This document shows, in pieces, positions 17,004 through 25,516 of a stretch of 64,000 nucleotides of DNA. This stretch comes from Chitinophaga pinensis. Lineage in GTDB: Bacteria > Bacteroidota > Bacteroidia > UKL13-3. A program made the position numbers and the translations under genes. Below the pieces are notes generated by a model that did not search any database, was not told the origin of the DNA, and saw nothing but the letters and a program-made list of their open reading frames with translations. The number at the start of each line of letters is the position of its first letter. Position 1 is the first letter of the stretch. The DNA lies in the NCBI GenBank assembly GCA_945870425.1, contig CAMBSD010000005.1, positions 106,893 through 170,892 on the forward strand, read 5' to 3'.

Positions 17004-18467
17004 TTAGAAAGGTATAACAGTAATACCAACACTAGCGGTTCTTGTATCTGGCATTGCAGCGCTATTAAACACAGGGGCTAATCCATAATTGGCAAATAAC
17101 CTCAACCAACCATAACCTATTCTAACAGTGGCCGAAACCCTTAATGGGTTTATATTATTATCATAATCAAACTCACGTTTATCGCTATATCCATTGGCAG
17201 TTGTTTCCATTTTGACAGTTGCCCACGGGGTATAGTTAAGAATAACACCTGCAGCAATATGAAATCTTTTTCCGGATTTACTAGGATTAGAAATTAGTTT
17301 AACCAAAATAGGCAATGTAAAACTTGTAAGATTCAATCTATTGTATGTTAGCATATAAGTATTTGTATCGTAAGCCACACCGTTAAGAATTTTAGGAGCT
17401 AATACCCTGTTGCCTTCAAATTTAAGTGATTGCCATTCTATTCCCAATCCGCTTGCTATTGACAAATGGCCTTCAATGATTTTCCAATCAGGTTCAAACA
17501 GATTCAAGCCTATATGATAAGAACTTCCAAAGCGTGTATTCAAATACTCATTTGGGTATTCGAATGAATACTTACCAGAGGGTGTAATTAAGTTATCAAA
17601 ACCCATTTCTAAACCACTCCAAACATCCTTCATTTCTTTGTACTTTTTACTATTATTTGAAGTTTTTCCATCCTTCTCATCTTTATTGCTTTTACCCTTT
17701 TCAGTAATAATTATTTTTTTATTCCCCATATCAAAGGCAACAGTATCTCCCTCCACTCCTACTTTCATTTCAGTTCTTTCATCATTATAGGTTTCGTTTT
17801 CGTCCATCGCTTTAATTGATGCCATACCTGTAACAGAAATAACTTTTGAAGCAGGGGTACCTTTATACTTACCATCTGAACTACCACTTGCATCTAAAAC
17901 CAATTTCTTATTGGCGGTAATATTAAAATCAGACAAACCACTTGCATCCACTATGGCTTCATTACATATAAATTCAAAGGCATTCAAATCTGCATTACCC
18001 GATATATCTACTACTAATTTATCACCCCTACCTTTTATTGTTTGCTTGGATAATCCAGTAGCTTCGCACTTTAATAGAGGTGTATTCAAAGTAATTTCTA
18101 CTTCAGAGCTACCACTTGTTACAATGCTAAATCTTTCACTTGCTTTTATTTCATTTTTAGAAGCAACATTAGACAATCCAGAGGTTTCTATTGCTTGAAG
18201 ATTTTTAAAATATAAAATGATGCTTTCATCAGCGTAAGTCCCTCTAATAAATAGCTTATTTCCTTCCACTTTATAATCTAGTGGTTTACCGTCATGCTTC
18301 GATTCAATCTTGTTAGATTCTGATTGAACAATTAGTAAATCCATATTTCCATTTACTTCTAATTTACTAAAAGTATCAAGGTTAATTTGTGTTTGGGCGT
18401 TTACATTTAATACTACTAAAACCAACGCCAATAGCATTAATTTATTTTTTAATTTATTTATTTTCAT
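17004..18467 (-). CDS. DUF2807 (head GIN) domain fused to an outer-membrane beta-barrel
   Basis: 487 residues. A signal peptide (LKNKLMLLALVLVVLNVNA) is followed by a DUF2807 right-handed beta-helix at about 25-230, with the recurring phrases TSGLSNVAS, TSGSSEVE, ATGLSKQT, ISGNADLN, ASGLSDFN and ASGSSDG. A Lys/Glu/Ser-rich linker follows near 255-280. The remaining ~200 residues look like an outer-membrane barrel (SYHIGLNLFEPDW, FHIAAGVILNY, RIGYGWLRLFANYGL, ending VGITVIPF). DUF2807 alone is common in Bacteroidota; this linkage to a barrel suggests surface or periplasmic display. It lies just downstream of the sigma/anti-sigma pair and may be its target. Confidence 0.8.
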   Translation of the reverse strand: MKINKLKNKLMLLALVLVVLNVNAQTQINLDTFSKLEVNGNMDLLIVQSESNKIESKHDGKPLDYKVEGNKLFIRGTYADESIILYFKNLQAIETSGLSNVASKNEIKASERFSIVTSGSSEVEITLNTPLLKCEATGLSKQTIKGRGDKLVVDISGNADLNAFEFICNEAIVDASGLSDFNITANKKLVLDASGSSDGKYKGTPASKVISVTGMASIKAMDENETYNDERTEMKVGVEGDTVAFDMGNKKIIITEKGKSNKDEKDGKTSNNSKKYKEMKDVWSGLEMGFDNLITPSGKYSFEYPNEYLNTRFGSSYHIGLNLFEPDWKIIEGHLSIASGLGIEWQSLKFEGNRVLAPKILNGVAYDTNTYMLTYNRLNLTSFTLPILVKLISNPSKSGKRFHIAAGVILNYTPWATVKMETTANGYSDKREFDYDNNINPLRVSATVRIGYGWLRLFANYGLAPVFNSAAMPDTRTASVGITVIPF

Positions 18468-18523
18468 TTTTGTTTGATTATTAAATCTGTTATACGCAAT
18501 TGCTTTTCCATTGTTACAAAAAA

Positions 18524-19594
18524 CTATCTACTATTTGCAAAAAGTGTGTTAGCGGCAACAGAGTATCCTGTAACCTTACCATCATTACCGTATCTTCTGA
18601 CCAATTTCACATCTGATCCTGTGACTTTGTTAAATAAACCTACTAAGGCGAGGCCAATATTGCTTTTATTATCATCATTAGCCGAAGCAGGTTTGTTTTG
18701 ATCTACAACCGCATTATGCGCATTGGCATCGATCATTTTTTGCAAATATTGTTGTGGACTTAAATAGTTGTTTTTGGCTATCATATTATTCTTATTCGAT
18801 TTAAGATTGACTGCGAATTGAATGATTTTAAATTCTTTATCGTTTGATGGAGCTAACTTAACAGCCAATGCATTCATTTCTTTCTTGTCAATGATGGTGA
18901 CTGCTAAATCAAGGGTTTTTAATGAAGGAACTTTTGGATTAGTTATAATCACATTATGCTTTTGGATTCTATCCGTTTTAATAGGCGTGATGGTTTGAAC
19001 CTGATTGTTTGAATTACCTGCAGGGGTTGATGGCTTCTTTAATTTGTTATTTATCCTGATAGTATTGCTAAATGAAGCTGTGCTTTCATTTCTATTATTT
19101 TGAAAAAACCACAAAGCCAAAATAACCAAAAAAGCTGCAGCTATGGAAGATACCATTCGAACTTTTGTGGACAAATCAAAAATTTGTTCGCGTTTCCTTA
19201 ATGAAGATTTATGAATAAAAACGATGGTTTCTTCCGCTATCAACTTGGTTTTTTGAAACTGCTCGAAGCTTTGTTTTAGTTCAGGGTAATTATGTATTTC
19301 AGCATCAAGTTTGATTAATTTATCCCTCGACAAATCTCCTTCCAATTTAGCCACCAACATTTCATTATACTGTGAAACTTGAATAAATTCTTGCTTCTTC
19401 AATTCTTGCTTAAACTCAAAAGGAATAGAGTGTACATGATCTGCAATAATTGAATTTTGAAGCAAATCAAACTCAGCTTGCAAATCAGGATTTTTAGCTA
19501 AAAATAACATTAACTCCGCTTGAAGCTCAACATTAGGTTTTGCATCTAAATAATCTATCATGTATAACTCGTAGTTGTTTCTATTAATCTGCAT
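18524..19594 (-). CDS. Anti-sigma-factor-like single-pass membrane protein
   Basis: 356 residues. Residues 1-140 are helical and charged (cytoplasmic). One transmembrane helix lies near 148-164 (SSIAAAFLVILALWFF), and the rest is a polar periplasmic part ending in KVTGYSVAANTLFANSR. It begins 2 bp after the ECF sigma gene, the usual position for a cognate anti-sigma factor, and the N-terminal half has the EAxLxxxLxxxPDLxxE style of such Bacteroidota proteins (ELMLFLAKNPDLQAEFDLL). Direct homology to a named anti-sigma family is not obvious, so the role rests mainly on context and topology. Confidence 0.7.
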   Translation of the reverse strand: MQINRNNYELYMIDYLDAKPNVELQAELMLFLAKNPDLQAEFDLLQNSIIADHVHSIPFEFKQELKKQEFIQVSQYNEMLVAKLEGDLSRDKLIKLDAEIHNYPELKQSFEQFQKTKLIAEETIVFIHKSSLRKREQIFDLSTKVRMVSSIAAAFLVILALWFFQNNRNESTASFSNTIRINNKLKKPSTPAGNSNNQVQTITPIKTDRIQKHNVIITNPKVPSLKTLDLAVTIIDKKEMNALAVKLAPSNDKEFKIIQFAVNLKSNKNNMIAKNNYLSPQQYLQKMIDANAHNAVVDQNKPASANDDNKSNIGLALVGLFNKVTGSDVKLVRRYGNDGKVTGYSVAANTLFANSR

Positions 19595-19596
19595 CT

Positions 19597-20082
19597 TTAA
19601 ACCACATTATCAATACTAACAATATACTCTCTCATGGCAATACGTGCACGGTATATATAAACCTTCACTTGCGACTCGTTCAGACCTGTAATATCCCCTA
19701 TTTCATCATAGCTATAACCTTCATAATCTCGCAGCATAATCACAGAGCGTTGAATGTGATTTAACCTAGATAAGGCTTTATCAATTACTTTCTTGATATC
19801 ATGAAATGGTTTGGAAGGAGTATGGCTAAAGATTTCTACCGCTTCAATATCACTGCTTACCTTTTCCTTCCGAATGGCATCAATCATGGTATGGTATGCC
19901 GCTGTATACAAATAAGATTTAGCTGTAGTATAGTCAATCGAGCTTACTTTTAACCACAGTTTTTCGAAAGTATCTTGTACAATATCTTTGGCACGATCAT
20001 CGTCCCTAATGTTTTTCAGGATAAACCGATAAACACCATCTGAATGCAAATCCACGCAAGTATTGTATTCTTTAATTGTCAT
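19597..20082 (-). CDS. ECF-type RNA polymerase sigma factor
   Basis: 161 residues, the usual ECF length. Region 2 includes DRAKDIVQDTFEKLWLKV near 28-45 and SYLYTAAYHTMIDAIRKEK. Region 4 includes SVIMLRDYEGYSYDEIGDITG near 113-133 and VKVYIYRARIAMREYI. It directs polymerase to a specific promoter set when released by its anti-sigma factor, probably the next gene (2-bp spacing). Likely downstream genes are the DUF2807 barrel protein and T9SS protein that follow on the same strand, but no promoter was identified to prove it. Confidence 0.92.
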   Translation of the reverse strand: MTIKEYNTCVDLHSDGVYRFILKNIRDDDRAKDIVQDTFEKLWLKVSSIDYTTAKSYLYTAAYHTMIDAIRKEKVSSDIEAVEIFSHTPSKPFHDIKKVIDKALSRLNHIQRSVIMLRDYEGYSYDEIGDITGLNESQVKVYIYRARIAMREYIVSIDNVV

Positions 20083-20282
20083 TACTGGTTAACTGATAGC
20101 TATTACGAAGTAAAGAAACTTAAGTTACACTCCTAACTTGAAATTTCTCACAAATGCTGATTTACAGAATATTGTTTATTTAAACCATCCATTAGCATTG
20201 TATCAAAGCCCCAGAAAGACTGAAATAAATATACTTTTAAGAAAAATTTAACTGATTATCCATTATGTTTGAAAAGAAATTT

Positions 20283-20313
20283 TTGCTTAATAAAAATTTT
20301 GGTACAACCTTTG
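20283..20313 (+). promoter_or_regulatory. Promoter of the first DUF1573 gene
   Basis: TTG at 20283-20285, a 20-bp spacer, then AACCTTTG at 20306-20313. This fits the Bacteroidota TTG / TAnnTTTG promoter with one mismatch and predicts a leader of about 35 bases before the ATG at 20354. The rest of 20083-20282 between the divergent genes shows nothing clear. Confidence 0.6.
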
Positions 20314-20353
20314 TCTGGAGAATTATAACAATTAAACAATAAACACATACAAA

Positions 20354-20791
20354 ATGAAAAAGTTAATCTTAACAGCCTTTATTGCTTGCGTTGGCTTTAT
20401 TGCTAATGCTCAAACAACCACACAACCAGCTGCTCCTGAAAATCCTAATCAAGCAGACATTAAATTTGAAAAAGAAACGCATGATTTTGGAACTATTCCC
20501 CAAGGAACACCAGTTACTTACCAATTTTCGGTAAAAAACACAGGTAAAGAGCCTTTAATCATTACCAGTGCGTCTGCTAGCTGCGGATGTACTATTCCAG
20601 ACTGGACCAGAGAGCCAATCAAACCAGGTAAAGAAGGATACGTAAAAGCAACATATAATGCTGCTAGCCCTGGAGATTTCACTAAAAGTGTTACTGTTAT
20701 GAGTAACGCTAAAAAATCTACAGTGATTCTTTATTTAAAAGGAACTGTTAAACCTAATGACGCACCAGCTGCTGCGCCAGCGAGTCATTAA
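20354..20791 (+). CDS. Secreted DUF1573 protein
   Basis: 145 residues. A signal peptide (KKLILTAFIACVGFIANA) is followed by one DUF1573 immunoglobulin-like domain with the family signature ETHDFGTIPQGTPVTYQFSV and SASASCGCTIPDWTREPI, including the conserved CGC. A Pro/Ala tail (PNDAPAAAPASH) ends it. Family function is unknown; the fold resembles ASH/MSP-type beta-sandwich domains. A second DUF1573 gene follows 86 bp later after a hairpin terminator, so the two can be expressed separately. Confidence 0.88.
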   Translation: MKKLILTAFIACVGFIANAQTTTQPAAPENPNQADIKFEKETHDFGTIPQGTPVTYQFSVKNTGKEPLIITSASASCGCTIPDWTREPIKPGKEGYVKATYNAASPGDFTKSVTVMSNAKKSTVILYLKGTVKPNDAPAAAPASH

Positions 20792-20812
20792 TACATATTT
20801 TTAAAAATACAG

Positions 20813-20849
20813 AACCTGCACGAATGATTATATTTGTGCAGGTTTTTTA
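20813..20849 (+). terminator. Terminator between the two DUF1573 genes
   Basis: AACCTGCAC and GTGCAGGTT form a 9-bp stem followed by a run of T. It lies inside the longest open frame of the second gene, which argues for the ATG at 20878 as the true start. The downstream end also contains TATTTTTG (20848-20855), an exact TAnnTTTG match that could be the next promoter. Confidence 0.75.
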
Positions 20850-20877
20850 TTTTTGTAAAATCAACATACACTATAAC

Positions 20878-21321
20878 ATGAAAAAAATAATCGTATTCAT
20901 CTTAACCTTTTGGTCATTTACCCAGTTAACTGCCCAAATCGAACCCAAAGAAAAACCAGTGATTGAGTTTGAAAAAACCACACACGATTTTGGTAAGGTT
21001 TGGAGCGGAAGCCAAGTTGCCTATGAGTTTATTTTCATCAACAAAGGAAAAGTGCCATTGATTCTTTCAAGTGTTCAACCAAGCTGCGGTTGCACTACTC
21101 CTGAATGGCCCAAAGAACCCATTATGCCTAGTCAAAAATCTAAAATCAAAGCCATGTACAATTCAGGTGTGTACCAAGGTCCTTTTGCCAAAAGCATTGC
21201 CGTTAATTCAAATGTTGGCACTGCTACTACCCTCATCATCAAGGGTGAGGTACTAGACAAACCAAAGGAACCAAGTTCACCTGTGAAACTCCAACCTGAG
21301 GGTAATGGAGGTGGTTTCTAA
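20878..21321 (+). CDS. Secreted DUF1573 protein (second copy)
   Basis: 147 residues from the ATG at 20878, where a signal peptide starts (KKIIVFILTFWSFTQLTA). The open frame begins at 20824, but that part covers the terminator hairpin. The DUF1573 domain has TTHDFGKVWSGSQVAYEFIF and SSVQPSCGCTTPEWPKEPI, the same CGC motif and spacing as its neighbour, so the pair is an old tandem duplication. The C-terminus is LQPEGNGGGF rather than Pro/Ala-rich. Function unknown, probably periplasmic. Confidence 0.88.
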   Translation: MKKIIVFILTFWSFTQLTAQIEPKEKPVIEFEKTTHDFGKVWSGSQVAYEFIFINKGKVPLILSSVQPSCGCTTPEWPKEPIMPSQKSKIKAMYNSGVYQGPFAKSIAVNSNVGTATTLIIKGEVLDKPKEPSSPVKLQPEGNGGGF

Positions 21322-21405
21322 ACCCAAATCGAAAATCAAAGTCATAAAATAAATAATTTTTTAGTCTTTGATTTAAAATTAATTTGCAGCACAAATTTTA
21401 TTCAT

Positions 21406-22518
21406 ATGATAATAGGCGTTCCTAAGGAAATTAAAAACAACGAAAACCGCGTAGGTTTAACCCCAGCAGGAGTTTCAGCTTTAAGCAAAGCTGGTCATCA
21501 ATTATTCGTTCAATCAACTGCTGGTATCGGTAGCGGATTTAGTGACGAAGAATATACTCAAGCAGGTGCTACTATGCTTCAAACCATTGAAGAAGTATAT
21601 GGCAAAGCTGACATGATTATAAAAGTAAAAGAACCAATTGAACTTGAGTATGGTTTAATTAAAGAAAATCAACTGTTGTTTACATATTTCCACTTTGCTA
21701 GTTACGAACCACTAACACACGCTATGCTAAAAAGCAAAGCTGTTTGTTTGGCATACGAAACAGTTGAGAAAAAAGACCGTTCTCTTCCATTGCTAGTTCC
21801 TATGAGTGAAGTAGCCGGTAGAATGAGTATACAAGAAGGTGCTAAATACCTTGAAAAACCAATGGGTGGACGTGGTATTTTATTAGGAGGTGTTCCAGGT
21901 GTTCGTCCTGCTAATGTATTGATTTTAGGTGGTGGTATTGTAGGTACACAAGCTGCTAAAATGGCTGCGGGTATGGCTGCTGATGTAACCATCATGGATA
22001 TTTCAATTCCTCGTTTACGTGAATTAGATGATATCCTTCCTGCCAATGTAAAAACAGTTTTCTCAAACGAATACAATGTACGTGAAGCTGTTAAACATGC
22101 TGATTTAATAGTAGGTGCTGTGTTAATCCCAGGTGCTAAAGCGCCTCATTTGATTACACGTGATATGTTGAAATTAATGAAGCCTGGTACTGTTTTGGTT
22201 GACGTGGCTGTTGACCAAGGTGGATGTATCGAGACTTGTAAACCAACAACTCACGAAAATCCTACTTATGTAATAGATGGTATTATTCACTATTGTGTGG
22301 CGAATATGCCAGGTGCAGTGCCATATACAAGTACTTTAGCTTTAACCAATGCAACGCTTCCTTATGCTTTGCAATTGGCTAACAAAGGTTGGAAACAAGC
22401 TTGTAAAGATAATGAAGAATTACGCTTAGGATTAAATGTGGTTGAAGGTAAAGTGGTTTACAAAGGTGTTTCTGATGCTTTTGGCTTACCATACAATGAT
22501 GTAACCGAAGTTCTATAA
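21406..22518 (+). CDS. ald: Alanine dehydrogenase
   Basis: 370 residues, the family length. It begins MIIGVPKEIKNNENRVGLTP, has the catalytic Lys and His regions (VKVKEPIELEYGLIKENQLLFTYFHFAS is the conserved block, with Lys near 74 and His near 95), and the NAD-binding Rossmann loop LILGGGIVGTQAAKMAAGMGA-like at about 172-190 with MA for MG. DQGGCIET and NMPGAVPYTSTLAL complete the signature. It interconverts L-alanine and pyruvate plus ammonia with NAD. It stands alone, followed by a strong terminator. Confidence 0.95.
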   Translation: MIIGVPKEIKNNENRVGLTPAGVSALSKAGHQLFVQSTAGIGSGFSDEEYTQAGATMLQTIEEVYGKADMIIKVKEPIELEYGLIKENQLLFTYFHFASYEPLTHAMLKSKAVCLAYETVEKKDRSLPLLVPMSEVAGRMSIQEGAKYLEKPMGGRGILLGGVPGVRPANVLILGGGIVGTQAAKMAAGMAADVTIMDISIPRLRELDDILPANVKTVFSNEYNVREAVKHADLIVGAVLIPGAKAPHLITRDMLKLMKPGTVLVDVAVDQGGCIETCKPTTHENPTYVIDGIIHYCVANMPGAVPYTSTLALTNATLPYALQLANKGWKQACKDNEELRLGLNVVEGKVVYKGVSDAFGLPYNDVTEVL

Positions 22519-22540
22519 TTTAGATAATTATCCTTATTTA

Positions 22541-22575
22541 AAAATCCCGATTCATAGCTGAATCGGGATTTTTTT
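22541..22575 (+). terminator. Terminator of ald
   Basis: AAATCCCGATTCA and TGAATCGGGATTT form a perfect 13-bp stem with a TAGC loop, followed by a long T tract. Confidence 0.92.
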
Positions 22576-22635
22576 ATTTGCTATTCTACTTAGATATATC
22601 AAAATATGATGAATCAAAATAACCTATTAGAGACG

Positions 22636-22833
22636 CGATTAATCACGCTAATCAGAGTCTGTTATGTTGAGCGGAGTTAGTCATATCGAGTGGAGTCAGT
22701 CATGACGAGCGGAGTCTGTCATTTTGAGCGGAGTCTGTCATGTCGAGCGGAGTCGAGACATAGACAGGCTCTTCCCTAAACCAGTTCTCGACTCCGCTCG
22801 AACTGACAAATACCAACTCAGCTCGAACTGACA
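22636..22833. repeat. Composite repeat array, left copy (19-bp tandem units plus long hairpin)
   Basis: The array starts with CGATTAATCACGC (22636-22648). Five contiguous 19-bp units follow at 22655-22749, each a variant of GAGTCTGTCATGTCGAGCG. Then comes an inverted repeat with arms TCGAGCGGAGTCGAGA and TCTCGACTCCGCTCGA (16 bp, perfect) around a ~30-base loop. The segment 22731-22814 (84 bp) is identical to 23280-23363 on the other side of the GIY-YIG gene, in the same orientation. A further short copy, CAGCTCGAACTGACA, closes the array. This is a REP/BIME-like structure, not a gene. Confidence 0.9.
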
Positions 22834-22856
22834 TAAGAATAATAATGCGCAAAAAC

Positions 22857-23177
22857 CTATTCCTCTTCATAATTCTTATGAGAGGTTTCATTTTTACATT
22901 CAGAGAGCATTTTTATTGACTCCCAATTTTCTATTATTAAAGCTTCCTTCTTTTTTCTACTCCACTTTTTCAACTGAGTTTCCCAATTAATAGCTTGATT
23001 ATAATCTGAAAATAATTGAAAATATACAAGTTCAACTAGGCGTCTACTAAAGGTATATGCAGTAGTATTTCCTCCTATGTTATGTTCCTCTAATCTGCGA
23101 TTAACATCATTTGTTACACCAACATAATATGAATCGTCACTGCATTTAAGCATATATACATATAAATGTTTATGCAT
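22857..23177 (-). CDS. GIY-YIG endonuclease-domain protein flanked by repeats
   Basis: 106 residues, essentially a bare GIY-YIG nuclease domain. It has YVYMLKCSDDSYYVGVTND near residues 6-24 (the YVY and YVG strands), RRLEEHN with the catalytic Arg, FSRRLVELVYFQ, and NWETQLKKWSRKKKEALI with the metal-binding Glu. This matches the short Bacteroidota group of GIY-YIG proteins. No DNA-binding module is attached. Both sides carry copies of the same composite repeat in direct orientation, the whole bounded by a 13-bp direct repeat, so the gene may be part of a mobile or repeat-processing unit. Biochemical function in this group is unproven. Confidence 0.85.
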   Translation of the reverse strand: MHKHLYVYMLKCSDDSYYVGVTNDVNRRLEEHNIGGNTTAYTFSRRLVELVYFQLFSDYNQAINWETQLKKWSRKKKEALIIENWESIKMLSECKNETSHKNYEEE

Positions 23178-23260
23178 AATTATTAATTTAAAACGAAAAT
23201 AATGATTTCGTTTAATTGTTCTCGAATAAGCTCGAACTCACAAAACAAAGAGGTCGAATG

Positions 23261-23432
23261 GAATCTGTCATGACGAGCGGAGTCTGTCATGTCGAGCGGA
23301 GTCGAGACATAGACAGGCTCTTCCCTAAACCAGTTCTCGACTCCGCTCGAACTGACAAATACCGACTCAGCTCGAACTAACAAATGTCGACTCAGCTGAC
23401 CTGACACATAATAGATGCTCGATTAATCACGC
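23261..23432. repeat. Composite repeat array, right copy
   Basis: Two contiguous 19-bp units (23261-23279 and 23280-23298) lead into the same 16-bp-arm hairpin as on the left. 23280-23363 is identical base for base to 22731-22814. Degenerate GACTCAGCTCGAACT pieces follow, and the array ends with CGATTAATCACGC at 23420-23432, the same 13 bp that begins the left array. Open frames across either array are translations of the repeat, not genes. Confidence 0.9.
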
Positions 23433-23485
23433 AGCTACTATGTGAAAACATATTTAACAAGACTATACTTTTAGCGCTAATACAA

Positions 23486-23516
23486 ACAAAAAAAGCTGCC
23501 CTTAGGAGGCAGCTTT
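23486..23516 (-). terminator. Terminator of accC operon
   Basis: AAAGCTGCC and GGCAGCTTT form a 9-bp stem with a seven-base loop. On the minus strand it is followed by a T tract (the A run at 23486-23494 on the + strand). It lies 22 bp after the accC stop. Confidence 0.88.
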
Positions 23517-23537
23517 CGTTTATTGTTTCTTTATAAA

Positions 23538-24881
23538 TTATTTAATCTCGAAGGTATTCATAAAGGCAGTAGTGAAGTTTCCTTTTTTGAAGTCTTCGTT
23601 TTGCATTAATTGCATTTGCAATGGAATGGTTGTTTTTAAACCTGGTCCTTCAATGATAAACTCACCCAAGGCTCTTTCCATTTTAATAATGGCTTCTTCG
23701 CGTGTTTGCGCACTCACAATCATTTTAGCAATCATACTATCATAGTTTGATGGAATGGTATAGCCCGCATAAATATGTGTATCTACGCGCACACCTGGTC
23801 CACCTGGCTTATGAAGGTAATCAATTCTACCTGGTGTTGGCCTAAAGTTGTTGTAAGGGTCTTCCGCATTTATACGCACTTCAATAGAGTGTTTGGTTGG
23901 ATAATAATCCTTGCCACTAATTGGCACGCCTGATGCAATTAGGATTTGTTCTTTAACAAGATCATAATTTATTACTTCTTCTGTCACAGGATGCTCTACC
24001 TGAATACGGGTATTCATTTCCATAAAATAGAAGTTACGGTCTTTGTCCACCAAAAATTCAATGGTACCCAAACCTTCGTATCCAATGGCCATAGCACCTT
24101 TCTTAGCTGCCTCACCCATTTTCTCGCGCAACTCAGGTGTTACAAAAGGAGATGGGGCTTCTTCAACTAATTTTTGGTGTCTACGTTGTATAGAGCAATC
24201 TCTTTCGCTTAAGTGACAAACTTTTCCGTATTGATCACCTGCCAACTGTATTTCGATGTGACGGGGCTCTTGTACATACTTTTCCATATAGATACCATCG
24301 TTGCCAAAGGCAGCTTTTGATTCTTGCTTGGCACTGTCCCATTGTTTTTCAAACTCCTCAGAGTTCCAAATGATACGCATACCACGTCCACCACCACCGG
24401 CAGTAGCTTTAATGATAACAGGATAGCCAATTTCTTCAGCTAGTTTAATTCCATCTTGAAAGCTATCAAGCAATCCATCAGAACCAGGAATAACAGGAAC
24501 CCCTGCTTTTTTCATGGTATCTTTCGCATTAGCCTTATCTCCCATTGAATTAATCATTTCAGGGCTAGCGCCTATAAACTTGATACCATGATCGCGGCAA
24601 ACTTGTGAAAATTTAGCATTTTCAGAAAGGAAACCATAACCCGGATGGATAGCATCCGCATTGGTTATTTCGGCTGCAGCTATAATGCTTGGAATATTTA
24701 AATAAGATTGAGCTGAAGGAGGAGGACCAATACAAACCGCTTCATCGGCAAATCTCACATGCAAACTATCTTTGTCGGCAGTAGAGTAAACCGCAACGGT
24801 TTTGATACCCATTTCGCGAGCCGTACGAATAATACGTAAAGCAATCTCGCCCCTATTAGCAATTAGTATTTTTTTAAACAT
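23538..24881 (-). CDS. accC: Acetyl-CoA carboxylase, biotin carboxylase subunit
   Basis: 447 residues, the AccC length. It begins [19 protein letters not shown], has the ATP-grasp loop [11 protein letters not shown] near 164-174, the [23 protein letters not shown] block near 233-255, [16 protein letters not shown] near 291-306 and the C-terminal [15 protein letters not shown]. It carboxylates biotin on AccB with bicarbonate and ATP, the first step of fatty-acid synthesis. It follows accB by 56 bp at the end of a fatty-acid gene block. A stand-alone subunit of propionyl-CoA carboxylase is less likely given accB, fabH and plsX beside it. Confidence 0.95.
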   Translation of the reverse strand: MFKKILIANRGEIALRIIRTAREMGIKTVAVYSTADKDSLHVRFADEAVCIGPPPSAQSYLNIPSIIAAAEITNADAIHPGYGFLSENAKFSQVCRDHGIKFIGASPEMINSMGDKANAKDTMKKAGVPVIPGSDGLLDSFQDGIKLAEEIGYPVIIKATAGGGGRGMRIIWNSEEFEKQWDSAKQESKAAFGNDGIYMEKYVQEPRHIEIQLAGDQYGKVCHLSERDCSIQRRHQKLVEEAPSPFVTPELREKMGEAAKKGAMAIGYEGLGTIEFLVDKDRNFYFMEMNTRIQVEHPVTEEVINYDLVKEQILIASGVPISGKDYYPTKHSIEVRINAEDPYNNFRPTPGRIDYLHKPGGPGVRVDTHIYAGYTIPSNYDSMIAKMIVSAQTREEAIIKMERALGEFIIEGPGLKTTIPLQMQLMQNEDFKKGNFTTAFMNTFEIK

Positions 24882-24937
24882 GTTTTATGATTTTGAAAAT
24901 AAAAAATTGGAAAATTAACTAATTTTCAATTTACTAA

Positions 24938-25408
24938 TTAAATAGGCTCAACCAAGAATAAAGGCTGATCGTACTCAACGGGAGAAGAATTTTCAACCAA
25001 TATTTTAACTACACGTCCAGATACTTCAGATTCAATTTCGTTGAACAATTTCATGGCCTCAACGATACATAAAACTTGTCCTACTTTTATTTCGTCACCA
25101 ACGTTTACAAAGGCTGGTTTATCAGGAGAAGGCGTTTTGTAATAAGTACCAATCATAGGCGATTTAATTGTAATTAAATTACTAGCAGCTGGGGTATGAA
25201 CAGGAGCAGCTGGTGCAGCAGGTGCCGAAGCAACTGGAGCTGCGGGTGCATATGCTTGAACCATTGGAGCCGATGCTTGTTGAATAATGGTGGTTTTTTC
25301 CTCTACCTTTTTGATAGAAACTTTAAAATCACCGCGCTCTACTTCCACTTCTGACACATCAGATTCAGATACTAATTTAATTAGCTCTTTTATTTCTTTT
25401 AATTCCAT
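24938..25408 (-). CDS. accB: Biotin carboxyl carrier protein of acetyl-CoA carboxylase
   Basis: 156 residues. The N-terminal AccB helix region ([23 protein letters not shown] in part) is followed by an Ala/Pro-rich flexible linker near 45-75 and a C-terminal biotinyl domain. The domain has [20 protein letters not shown], then [15 protein letters not shown], in which the Lys of the EAMKL motif carries biotin. It shuttles carboxybiotin between AccC and the carboxyltransferase. It is placed between fabH and accC on one strand. Confidence 0.95.
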   Translation of the reverse strand: MELKEIKELIKLVSESDVSEVEVERGDFKVSIKKVEEKTTIIQQASAPMVQAYAPAAPVASAPAAPAAPVHTPAASNLITIKSPMIGTYYKTPSPDKPAFVNVGDEIKVGQVLCIVEAMKLFNEIESEVSGRVVKILVENSSPVEYDQPLFLVEPI

Positions 25409-25516
25409 GTTTTCTTTCGGTTTTAAACGAATTGTAAATGTATTTTATTAATGTTAAATTTCAAGATAATTTATATTTTTTGGCTTATTCATTTGTAAAT
25501 CAGTAGCAATAAATGC

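Noticed and set aside
20354..21321. Two DUF1573 genes as a recent duplication or mobile cassette
   Set aside because: The proteins differ at most positions outside the signature, and each has its own control elements; an old tandem pair is enough to explain them.
22655..22749. Possible CRISPR-like array of 19-bp repeats
   Set aside because: Units are contiguous without spacers and no cas genes are nearby; this is a tandem repeat within a REP-like element.
22700..22891. Small open frame across the left repeat array
   Set aside because: It is a translation of the repeat and hairpin; a near-identical frame appears in the right array at 23183-23407, as expected for a non-coding repeat.
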